Source of the DNA: Pseudoclavibacter endophyticus
Lineage (GTDB): Bacteria; Actinomycetota; Actinomycetes; Actinomycetales; Microbacteriaceae
Length of the DNA stretch: 64,000 nt
Direction of reading: 5' to 3'
Assembly: GCF_008831085.1 (NCBI RefSeq)
Contig: NZ_WBJY01000001.1
Location: forward strand, 186,001-250,000
Shown: positions 1 to 7,352 of the stretch, piece after piece
Numbering within the stretch: the stretch's first letter is position 1
How the letters are laid out: every line of letters begins with the position of its first letter
Translations under genes and position numbers: made by a program
The notes under the pieces: generated by a model
The model's database searches: none
Told to the model about the DNA's origin: nothing
The model's input: the letters and a program-made list of their open reading frames with translations, nothing else

Positions 1-259
1 CGGCGCGCTCGCGGTCGTCGAACAGCGCACCCGCGTGCTGCCAGGCGGCGACGGCGGCGAGCTTGCGCTCGGGGATGCCGTTCTCGCGGGCGTCGGTCGC
101 GTGCATGTCGACGCAGAACCCGCAGCCGTTCACGATCGACGCGCGCAGCTTGACGAGCTCGTAGAGCTCGAGGTCGAGCGCGCCGCGGACATAGCCGTCG
201 AGCGCCGCGACCGCGCGGTACCCCTCGCGGTTCGTCGATGCGATGTTGATGCGTGACAT
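1..259 (-). CDS. AhpD/carboxymuconolactone decarboxylase-like alkylhydroperoxidase, 3' part cut off
   Basis: The ATG reads leftwards from 259 and the frame stays open to the window edge, so about 86 N-terminal residues are visible and the C-terminus is missing. The fragment carries the AhpD-type redox centre CGFCVDMHA, that is CxxC followed by a His four residues later, within a helical segment containing LVKLRAS. In this family the cysteine pair reduces organic peroxides, usually with lipoamide- or thiol-linked recycling. It is transcribed divergently from the ABC-F gene. Family assignment is firm; the exact substrate is unknown. Confidence 0.8.
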   Translation of the reverse strand, partial: MSRINIASTNREGYRAVAALDGYVRGALDLELYELVKLRASIVNGCGFCVDMHATDARENGIPERKLAAVAAWQHAGALFDDRERA

Positions 260-340
260 GGTCTTCCCTTCGTGTGGTCGCGCGCCCATCGCGCGCACTC
301 ACCCAAGGTGTCGGAACGGGGCGAACGAGTGTGACAGCTC

Positions 341-363
341 CCCAGGCGGGAATTCGCCCTGGG
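341..363. repeat. Inverted repeat upstream of the ABC-F gene
   Basis: CCCAGGCG and CGCCCTGGG flank a GGAATT loop, giving about 8 paired bases with one bulged C. It lies in the 210-base divergent gap between the AhpD-like gene and the ABC-F gene, about 105 bases before the latter's start. It could be a leader hairpin or an operator. Nothing else in 260-469 is recognisable apart from a TAACGT hexamer that could be a -10 element near 395. Confidence 0.3.
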
Positions 364-469
364 CCCCGGGGCAGCCCTGTGCTAACGTCTCGCCCGTGAA
401 GTCCTGATCGAGTCCGACCCGTGCGCGAGGCTGTGCCCCGCGGGTTTCGCTTCGATCCCGAAAGACCCC

Positions 470-2242
470 GTGTCCGCTCACACGACTTCATCTTCATCCA
501 TGCATGCACGCGCCCTCCGCGCGGAGGGTCTCTCGCACGCCTACCGTGGCAGGCGCATCCTGAGCGACGTCTCGCTCACGGTGCCGCCGGGCGCCCGCGT
601 CGGGCTCATCGGCGAGAACGGCAGCGGCAAGTCGACACTGCTGCGGCTGCTCGCCGGCGTCGAAGCGCCGGACGCGGGGGTCATCTCGCGTCCCGATCGA
701 ACCGGACTGCTGTGGCAGGAGCCGCCGTTCGACGCCGGCGCGACCATCGACGACGTGCTCGCCGACGCGCTCTCGAGCGCGCGGGCGATCGAGGCCGCCC
801 TCGAGGAGGCGGCGATGCAGCTGGCCGACGGCGGCGACGAGGCGGCCCGGGTCTACGAGGCCGCGCTCGACGAGGCCGCGCGCGCCGACGTCTGGGCGGC
901 GCCCGCCCGAGCCGACGCGACGCTCGCCGCGCTCGGACTCGGCTCGTTGGACCGCTCACGGCCTGTCGGCGCGCTCTCCGGCGGGCAGCGATCCAGGTTG
1001 TCGCTCGCGTGGCTGCTGATTCGTCGTCCGACCGCGCTGCTCCTCGACGAGCCCACGAACCACCTCGATGACGGGGCGGTGGCGTTCCTGCGCACGACGC
1101 TGTCCGACTGGCCCGGGCCCGTGCTCTTCGCGAGCCACGACCGGGCGTTCCTCGACGAAGCCGCGACCTCGTTGCTCGACCTCGACCCGATACCGCACGA
1201 GGGCGACGGGGCGGAGCGGCGCGAGGATGCCGGCAGTGCCGCCACCGCGGCGACCGGCGCCGCTGCGGCAGACTCCGCGGTGGGCGATGGGCCGGATGCC
1301 GGGGGATCGGCCGCGGATGGCCTCGACGTGGCGTCGGGTCGCGGTGCGACCGTCTTCGGCGGCACGTTCAGTGACTACCTCGTCGAGCGCGAACGCCGCC
1401 GGGAGCGCTGGCGCGTGCGCTACCGGGACGAGCAGGCCGAGCTCGCACGGCTCGAGGCGCTTGCCGAGCGTGCGCACGGCTTCGGGCGCACGAGCGCGAG
1501 CCGGGCCGAGTTGCGCATGGCGCGCAAGTTCTTCGCCGACCGCAATGCGCGCGTGATCTCGCAGCGCGTGCGGTCGGCCGAGCGACAGGCCGACGAACTT
1601 GCCAGGTCGGCCGTCGGAGCGCCACCCGAGCCGCTGCGATTCTCACCGCCGCGGCACGAGCGCCCGCTCGACGGCGGGCCGATTATCGAGGTCGACGGCG
1701 TCGAGGTGCGCGGCCGTCTTCGGCCGGTGACCCTGACGCTCGGTCCCGGCGACGCCGTGCTCGTGACGGGCGCGAATGGGGCGGGCAAGTCGACCCTGCT
1801 GCATGTCCTGGCGGGCCGGCTCGCGCCCACCGCGGGTCACTGGCGGGCGGTCGGCGGCACGCGGGCCGGCCTGCTCGAGCAGGACGTGACCTTCGTGCAT
1901 CCCGAGCGCAGCGCATCCCGGGTCTATCGCGACGTGGTCGGCGCCGAGCGCGCCGAGTCCGTGCCGCTCGACACGTTCGGGCTGCTCTCGACGGGTGAGG
2001 CGGAACGGCAGGTCGGCGAGCTCTCGGTCGGGCAGCGGCGCCGCGTCGCCCTGGCGATCGTGCTCGCCGATCCGCCCGAGCTGCTGCTGCTCGATGAACC
2101 CACCAACCACCTGTCGCTCGCGCTCGCAACCGAGCTGGAATCGGCGCTCGCGTCCTATCCGGGGGCGGTCGTCGTCGCGTCACACGACCGATGGCTCCGG
2201 CGCCGATGGCACGGCACGCGACTCGAGCTCGCACCCGTCTGA
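470..2242 (+). CDS. ABC-F family ATP-binding protein
   Basis: A 590-residue soluble protein with two ABC cassettes and no membrane segment, the ABC-F layout. These proteins act on ribosomes (translation factors or antibiotic-resistance factors) rather than in transport. Cassette 1 has a Walker A motif at residues 48-56 (GENGSGKST), signature LSGGQ and Walker B LLLDEPTNHLD. Cassette 2 has GANGAGKST, LSVGQ and LLLLDEPTNHLS. Both sites look catalytically intact. Between them is an Ala/Gly/Asp-rich insertion (roughly residues 245-290) followed by an Arg-rich helical linker. The start is a GTG; an in-frame ATG at 500 is an alternative and would remove ten residues. Resistance versus housekeeping role cannot be told from sequence alone. 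Confidence 0.88.
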   Translation: MSAHTTSSSSMHARALRAEGLSHAYRGRRILSDVSLTVPPGARVGLIGENGSGKSTLLRLLAGVEAPDAGVISRPDRTGLLWQEPPFDAGATIDDVLADALSSARAIEAALEEAAMQLADGGDEAARVYEAALDEAARADVWAAPARADATLAALGLGSLDRSRPVGALSGGQRSRLSLAWLLIRRPTALLLDEPTNHLDDGAVAFLRTTLSDWPGPVLFASHDRAFLDEAATSLLDLDPIPHEGDGAERREDAGSAATAATGAAAADSAVGDGPDAGGSAADGLDVASGRGATVFGGTFSDYLVERERRRERWRVRYRDEQAELARLEALAERAHGFGRTSASRAELRMARKFFADRNARVISQRVRSAERQADELARSAVGAPPEPLRFSPPRHERPLDGGPIIEVDGVEVRGRLRPVTLTLGPGDAVLVTGANGAGKSTLLHVLAGRLAPTAGHWRAVGGTRAGLLEQDVTFVHPERSASRVYRDVVGAERAESVPLDTFGLLSTGEAERQVGELSVGQRRRVALAIVLADPPELLLLDEPTNHLSLALATELESALASYPGAVVVASHDRWLRRRWHGTRLELAPV

Positions 2243-2285
2243 CGTGACCGCCCGACGACCACTCGGCAAACTCTATGAAAAAGAC

Positions 2286-2314
2286 TGGACATGAATACTT
2301 GTAGCCTTTAGCAT
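2286..2314 (+). promoter_or_regulatory. Candidate sigma-A promoter for the YceI gene
   Basis: TGGACA (2286-2291, 5/6 to consensus -35) is 17 bases from TAGCAT (2309-2314, 4/6 to consensus -10), in a locally AT-rich stretch unlike its surroundings. Transcription would start near 2321, leaving an 80-base leader before the YceI start at 2400. Confidence 0.4.
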
Positions 2315-2399
2315 TTGTGGCGTACCGCAGTGTGCAGCCGCGCGCCCCCTCGCCGTGGAGTCCTCTGCACAGCACCGCACACCACGAAGGAGCATCCCT

Positions 2400-2954
2400 A
2401 TGACCAACGCCGCTGAGATCGACGGCTGGACCGCCGGCACCTGGACCATCGACCCCACCCACTCGGAGGTCGGCTTTCAGGCGCGCCACCTCGGCATCTC
2501 GAAGGTGAAGGGAACGTTCGACCGCTTCTCGGGCACCATCACGACCGGCGAGTCGCTGGAAGACTCGCGCGTCGAGGCCACCGTCGAGGTCGCCTCGGTG
2601 AACACCAATCAGGAGCAGCGCGACCAGCACCTCCGCGCGAGCGACTTCTTCCTCGCCGACGAGCACCCCACCTTCACCTTCACGTCGACCGGCGTGACCG
2701 TGAACGGCGACGACATCACGGTCGTCGGCGACCTCACGCTCCGCGGCGTCACGAAGCCGATCGACTTCGCGGTCGACTTCGGCGGCATCACCGTTGACGG
2801 CTACGGCACCAAGAAGCTCGGCCTCGAGGCCGAGACCACGATCAACCGCCACGACTTCGGCGTCTCATGGAACGCCCCGACCGAGGCCGGCGGCCTCACG
2901 CTTGGCGACAACGTGAAGATCACGCTCGACCTGCAGGCGAACCTCGACGCGTAG
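2400..2954 (+). CDS. YceI family protein
   Basis: 184 residues. The start is the ATG at 2400, preceded by GAAGGAG with a 7-base gap. The N-terminus reads GTWTIDPTHSEVGFQARH and continues with the KGTFDRFSG segment typical of YceI, a lipocalin-like beta-barrel that binds isoprenoid-type lipids in characterised members. No signal peptide is visible, so the protein is probably cytoplasmic, as in other actinobacteria. It is a monocistronic unit: own promoter upstream and a strong terminator directly after. Function in this organism is not known; stress response is the usual context. Confidence 0.9.
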   Translation: MTNAAEIDGWTAGTWTIDPTHSEVGFQARHLGISKVKGTFDRFSGTITTGESLEDSRVEATVEVASVNTNQEQRDQHLRASDFFLADEHPTFTFTSTGVTVNGDDITVVGDLTLRGVTKPIDFAVDFGGITVDGYGTKKLGLEAETTINRHDFGVSWNAPTEAGGLTLGDNVKITLDLQANLDA

Positions 2955-2984
2955 TCCGCGCCCGGCGCAGACACTGCGTCATTC

Positions 2985-3028
2985 GGGCCGCGGCCCGGTG
3001 GGATGCCACCGGGCCGCGGCCCGTTTTT
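2985..3028 (+). terminator. Rho-independent terminator after YceI
   Basis: A perfect 16-bp stem (2985-3000 with 3007-3022) closes a six-base GGATGC loop and is followed by a run of five T on the plus strand (3024-3028). It begins 30 bases after the YceI stop and also protects the convergent HhH-GPD gene. Confidence 0.92.
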
Positions 3029-3085
3029 CGTTCACGACGCGGCGAGACGGCAACACGGCAGAGTCTCGGACGCCGCCGGTGCGCC

Positions 3086-3667
3086 TTAGGCCTTCGTCGC
3101 CTTCGCCGCGGCCTTGGCAGCCTTCTTGGCGGCGCGGACCTCGACGAGCGATTCGGCGTCGACGATGTCGGCGACCGACCGCTTCGAGCCGGCTTCCCCG
3201 TAGGGAGCGGCGGCCGCCTCCCAGCCGTCGCCCGTGAAACCGCCCTGCTTGCCGAGCAGCGCGAGGAAGATGCGCGCCTTCTGCTCGCCGAAGCCGGGGA
3301 GCGCCTTCAGGCGGCGCAGCACCTCGGGCCCGTCCGGGTCGCCCTCGCGCCAAAGGTTGCCCGCATCGCCGCCCCAATCGTCGACGACGGCGCTCGCGAG
3401 CTGCTGCACGCGCTTCGCCATCGACCCGGGGAACCGGTGCACGGCAGGCTTCTCGGCGAAGGAGGCGAGGAACGCTTCGGGGTCCATCGATGCGACGGTC
3501 GCGGCGTCGAACGAGCCGAGCCGGTCGCGGAGCTTCGCCGGTCCAGCGAACGCGACCTCCATCGCCACCTGCTGGTCGAGCAGCATGCCGGTGAGCAGGG
3601 CGAAGTCGTCATCGGAGAGCAGACGGTCTGCGGCGTCATCGCCGGTCAGGTGCAGGTCGCGCGTCAT
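3086..3667 (-). CDS. HhH-GPD-type base-excision DNA repair family protein
   Basis: 193 residues. The sequence matches the small actinobacterial HhH-GPD group: an N-terminal LLTGMLLDQQV segment, a central helical region, and the helix-hairpin-helix LKALPGFGEQKARIFLALLG, followed by the GW and PYGEAGSKRS segment. HhH-GPD proteins are DNA glycosylases, but in this subgroup the activity is not established to my knowledge. The C-terminus is a Lys/Ala tail (KKAAKAAAKATKA). Start chosen at the ATG at 3667 after GGTGG; an in-frame ATG at 3679 is the alternative. It faces the YceI gene across the terminator and is divergent from the amidase gene. Confidence 0.82.
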   Translation of the reverse strand: MTRDLHLTGDDAADRLLSDDDFALLTGMLLDQQVAMEVAFAGPAKLRDRLGSFDAATVASMDPEAFLASFAEKPAVHRFPGSMAKRVQQLASAVVDDWGGDAGNLWREGDPDGPEVLRRLKALPGFGEQKARIFLALLGKQGGFTGDGWEAAAAPYGEAGSKRSVADIVDAESLVEVRAAKKAAKAAAKATKA

Positions 3668-3853
3668 GGCGACCACCATACGCGCGCAGGGTGTTCGCCC
3701 GGATCGGCCGAAGGGCGCCAGCTGCTCGGAGCGCTGTGCACGCATCGCCGATCCACATGGCACGCTCGGGCAACCCGGGACGCCGCACCGCCCCTAGCCT
3801 CGTCCGAAAGCGCCGGGCCCATTCGTTCGGCCCGGGACAGAGAGGTCACCGCA

Positions 3854-5302
3854 TTGCTCACACCGTTCAGTCCTGCTCTCGACATCTCCGCCGCCGTCCG
3901 GCGTCGCGACGTGAGCCCCGTCGAGGTCACGCAGTTGTATCTCGACCGCATCGATCGGTTCGACGACGACCTCGGCGCGATCGTCTGGATCGACGCGGAG
4001 GCCTCGCTCGCCGAGGCGCGTCGGGCGGAGCAGGCGGTCATGGACGGCGACGAGCTCGGCCCCCTGCACGGCGTGCCGTTCCCGGTGAAGGACCTGCATG
4101 CGGCGGCCGGCCAGCCGCTGTTCATGGGGTCGCTCGGCGTGCGCGAGCGCGTGCAAGTCGAGAACGAGCCGGGCGTTGGACTGCTGCGGGCCGCGGGCGC
4201 AACACTCCTCGGTCGCTCGCATGCGCCCGAAGCGGGCACCATGTGCGTCACGGAGACGAGCCGCTTCGGCACTGCCCGCAACCCGTGGGACCTCTCGCGC
4301 TCGCCGGGCGGATCGAGCGGGGGTGCCGCGGCCGCGGTCGCTGCCGGGCTGGCCCCGTTCGCGCACGCGTCAGACGGCGGCGGGTCGGTGCGCGGCCCGG
4401 CCTCGGCGTGCGGCCTTGTCGGGCTCAAACCTTCACGCGGTCGCGTCTCGACACGACACGCGGGCTGGGAGCACGCCGCGACCGAGGGCGTCGAGACGCG
4501 AACGATCGCCGACACCGCCACGATCCTCGACGTCATGAGCGTCTTCGAGCCGCGTGCCATGTACAACGCTCCCGCGCCGGGAGGGACCTTCGCCGAGGCG
4601 GCAGCATCGGGCGCGAACGGTGCCGTTCCGAAGCTGCGCATCGGCCTCGTTACTGAGGCGCCTGGCGGCCTCCCGGTCGACGAAGCGTGCATCGCGGCCG
4701 CGACCAGCGCCGCAAAACTGCTCGCCGACCTCGGACACGAGGTGGTGCCCTTCGCGCTTCGCACCTACAGCGCGGAGGCCGTGACCGGGTACATCACCCA
4801 CATCATGGATGCGGCGGTCGCCACGATCCCGTTCGACGACCCCGAGGCGATCGAGCCGTACCTCAAGGTGCGTCGCGCCCGCGCGCTCGAGGCATCGGCA
4901 GCCGACTATGTCGCGAGCGCGATGCGCATCCAGGACGAGAGCTGGCACATCGTTTCCCAGTTCGGCCGCGACATCGATATCGTCCTCAGCCCCACGATGG
5001 CGCGTCCTCCTGCCCCGGCAGGGGAGCTCGTCGCGGAGGCCAACGCGCAGCCGCACGAGATGCGTCTGCGCGAAGCCCAGATGGTCGCGTTCACGAGCTG
5101 GGTGAACCTCGCGGGCTTGCCCGCGATCTCGCTGCCCCTGCACACGGCGAGCGACGGCCTGCCCATCGGGGTGCAGCTCGTCGGCGGCCCGTGGGGTGAG
5201 GCGACACTGCTCGCACTCGCTGCGTCGATCGAGCAGGCGGTGCCGTGGGCGGGCATCGTTCCGCCCGCCTTCGCGGTGCATGCCGAGCCCGCGCAGCCAT
5301 GA
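3854..5302 (+). CDS. Amidase signature family amidohydrolase
   Basis: 482 residues from a TTG start that has AGAGAGG eight bases upstream. The Ser-cisSer-Lys triad is visible: Lys79 in PVKDLHAA, Ser154 in the GGSSGG loop, and the nucleophile Ser178 in DGGGSVRGPA, 24 residues later as expected. Family members hydrolyse C-N amide bonds, for example malonamate, indoleacetamide, allophanate or Glu-tRNA(Gln) amide. It is the first gene of an operon: its stop overlaps the start of the LivH-like permease (ATGA). The encoded transporter probably imports the amide. The nearby malonate genes make malonamate a candidate substrate, but that is inference only. Gln-tRNA amidotransferase A is unlikely because GatB/GatC are absent. 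Confidence 0.85.
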   Translation: MLTPFSPALDISAAVRRRDVSPVEVTQLYLDRIDRFDDDLGAIVWIDAEASLAEARRAEQAVMDGDELGPLHGVPFPVKDLHAAAGQPLFMGSLGVRERVQVENEPGVGLLRAAGATLLGRSHAPEAGTMCVTETSRFGTARNPWDLSRSPGGSSGGAAAAVAAGLAPFAHASDGGGSVRGPASACGLVGLKPSRGRVSTRHAGWEHAATEGVETRTIADTATILDVMSVFEPRAMYNAPAPGGTFAEAAASGANGAVPKLRIGLVTEAPGGLPVDEACIAAATSAAKLLADLGHEVVPFALRTYSAEAVTGYITHIMDAAVATIPFDDPEAIEPYLKVRRARALEASAADYVASAMRIQDESWHIVSQFGRDIDIVLSPTMARPPAPAGELVAEANAQPHEMRLREAQMVAFTSWVNLAGLPAISLPLHTASDGLPIGVQLVGGPWGEATLLALAASIEQAVPWAGIVPPAFAVHAEPAQP

Positions 5303-6207
5303 TCGAATTCCTGTTCTCCGTCCTCACGCAGCTCGGGCTGTACGGACTCCTCGCTCTCTCGCTCTCCCTCGTGTTCGGCGCGAGCCGGGTGGTGAACCTC
5401 GCCGTCGGCGACTTCGCGGCGATCGGCGCCTTCGTCGTGTATGCGACGGCCGGTTTGCCGTTCGGTGTGAGCGTGCTCGTGGCGATCGTCGTGTCGATTC
5501 CGCTGCTCGTCGCGATCGAGCGCGGCCTGCTTGCGCGGGTGCTGCACAGCCCCCTCGCAACGCTCCTGATCACCTGGGGCGTTGGCATGCTCATTCGCCA
5601 GACGTGCGAGGTGATCTGGGGAGCGACCCCGAGTTCGATCGCCGCACCGGTCGAGGGCAGCATCGAGGTCTTCGGAATCACCTACCCCGCGTACCGGCTT
5701 GTGGTGGGTGTCGTCGCGGTGCTGATCTGCGTCGGCGTGCTGGCCGCGATCTACGGAACGCGAATCGGGTTGCGCATCCGCGCCGTTTCAGACAATTCGC
5801 CCATGGCCTCGCTCCTGGGCGTCCCGCCCGCGGCGACCCGCACGCTCGTGTTCGTCATCGCCGGCATGCTGGCCGTGCTCGCGGGTGCCCTCTACGCGCC
5901 GATCCTCGGGGTGTACCCGTCGCTCGGCTTCAACCTGCTGCTGCCGGCCTTCGTGGCGCTGCTGCTGGCGCAGCCGGGGTCGTTCCGGGGCGCCGCCATT
6001 GCCGCTCTCCTCGTCGTCGTCGTGCAGATCGTGCTGCGGCGATTCTTCCCCGACACGGTTGCCGACACGATCTTTTTCGCCGCCGTCCTCATCGTCATCA
6101 GCGTCCGCTCCCTCCCCCTCATCGGAAAGGCACGATCATGGTTCACTCGCCTGTTCACCGCCCACGCACCCTCGTCCGCGCCATCGGCATCGTCGCCGCG
6201 TGCGTGA
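5299..6207 (+). CDS. LivH-like ABC transporter permease
   Basis: 302 residues, about eight hydrophobic helices, starting LFSVLTQLGLYGLLALSLSL and with the conserved EAAG-like loop region GLRIRAVSDNSPMASLLG that docks to the ATPase. This is the first permease subunit of a branched-chain-amino-acid/urea/amide-type (HAAT) importer. The ATG at 5299 overlaps the amidase stop by four bases, implying translational coupling. The binding protein gene begins inside its 3' end (6138). Confidence 0.88.
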   Translation: MIEFLFSVLTQLGLYGLLALSLSLVFGASRVVNLAVGDFAAIGAFVVYATAGLPFGVSVLVAIVVSIPLLVAIERGLLARVLHSPLATLLITWGVGMLIRQTCEVIWGATPSSIAAPVEGSIEVFGITYPAYRLVVGVVAVLICVGVLAAIYGTRIGLRIRAVSDNSPMASLLGVPPAATRTLVFVIAGMLAVLAGALYAPILGVYPSLGFNLLLPAFVALLLAQPGSFRGAAIAALLVVVVQIVLRRFFPDTVADTIFFAAVLIVISVRSLPLIGKARSWFTRLFTAHAPSSAPSASSPRA

Positions 6208-7352
6208 TGACCGCTTCGCTCGCCGCCTGCGGATCGAGCATCGGGCCCGCCGCAGAGGGCGGTGACTCGGGCGCACTCAAGGTCGGCGTCGTCGTTCCCG
6301 CGACGGGCGTCACCTCATCGGCCGGCCTTGCGCTCCAGGCCGGCGTTGAGATCGCCATCGAGACGATCAACGATGAGGGCGGTGTCAACGGTCAGCCAAT
6401 TGAGTACGAGGTCGAAGACGACCGCGGCGACCCCGCCACGACGACCCAGATCGCAAACCGGCTCGCGAGCGACCCCGACATCTCGCTCATGGTCGGCACG
6501 ATCACCGGCGATACCGCCCAGGCAGCCGCGAGCGTCGCGGACGCGGAGGGACTCCCGTTCGCGACGGCGATCCTCGGCGACCCTTCCGTGTGCAGCGACT
6601 ACGCGTGGAGCTTCGGCGAATCGATCCGCCAGATGCTCGAGCCGCTCGTGCCCGAGCTGCTCGAGAAGTACGGCACTCGGGTGGCGCTCGTCGGCTCCGA
6701 TTACGTGTTCCCACGCGACTACTCGGCCGCGGCGCGTGAGATCGTCGCAGACGCTGGCGGCGAGATCGTCGCCGAGGAGTACAGCCCAATGGGCACGACC
6801 GACTTCGAGTCGACGATCGGACGACTGGCAGCCGGCGAGCCCGATGTCATCCTGTCGATGGTCGTCGGCGCCGATGCCATCGCGTTCACGCAGCAGGCCG
6901 CCGCGTTCGGGCTGCTCACCCCCGAGATCGGCTTCGAGGGCGCCCCCACCGACGCCGACTACTACCCAGCGCTCACGACGCTCGTGGAGGGCCGCGAAAA
7001 GGCGGTCCGGTGGACCGACGCGTTCGACGACCCCGAGAGCCAGGCCTTCGTCGAGGCCTACCGCGAGCGCACCGGCAGCGACGCCCCGATCCCCGAGGTG
7101 GCCGCGAATGCGTACTTCGCGATGCGATTCATCGCGGCGGCCGCGAATGACGCCGGCGTAACCGACCGCGAGGGGATCAACGAGGCGATCGGCTCGTTCA
7201 GCTATGACTCGCCGCTCGGCGACGGCACGCACTTCGACGGCGACCGGAACATCCTGCAGGCGAACATCTTCACGGCGATGATCCAGCCCGGCGGCGTGTA
7301 CGAGATCGTTGAGGACCACGGCATCATTCCCGACACGGGGGCGCCGTGCTAG
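6138..7352 (+). CDS. UrtA/AmiC-like substrate-binding lipoprotein
   Basis: 404 residues, start ATG at 6138 with GGAAAGG seven bases upstream. A signal peptide ends in the lipobox LAAC with Cys31, so it is a membrane-anchored extracellular binding protein. The mature part starts LKVGVVVPATG. It holds LVGSDYVFPRDYSAA, close to the (G)SDYVFPRTAN block that I associate with UrtA/AmiC/FmdD urea and short-chain amide receptors rather than with leucine-binding proteins. It overlaps the upstream permease gene by 70 bases and the downstream fusion gene by seven. Together with the adjacent amidase this suggests an amide ligand. Confidence 0.85.
   Translation: MVHSPVHRPRTLVRAIGIVAACVMTASLAACGSSIGPAAEGGDSGALKVGVVVPATGVTSSAGLALQAGVEIAIETINDEGGVNGQPIEYEVEDDRGDPATTTQIANRLASDPDISLMVGTITGDTAQAAASVADAEGLPFATAILGDPSVCSDYAWSFGESIRQMLEPLVPELLEKYGTRVALVGSDYVFPRDYSAAAREIVADAGGEIVAEEYSPMGTTDFESTIGRLAAGEPDVILSMVVGADAIAFTQQAAAFGLLTPEIGFEGAPTDADYYPALTTLVEGREKAVRWTDAFDDPESQAFVEAYRERTGSDAPIPEVAANAYFAMRFIAAAANDAGVTDREGINEAIGSFSYDSPLGDGTHFDGDRNILQANIFTAMIQPGGVYEIVEDHGIIPDTGAPC

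Noticed and set aside
2867..3853. Open frame extending the amidase 329 codons upstream
   Set aside because: The extension overlaps YceI, its terminator and the HhH-GPD gene, and contains no amidase sequence. The TTG at 3854 has a good ribosome site at the right place for the family.
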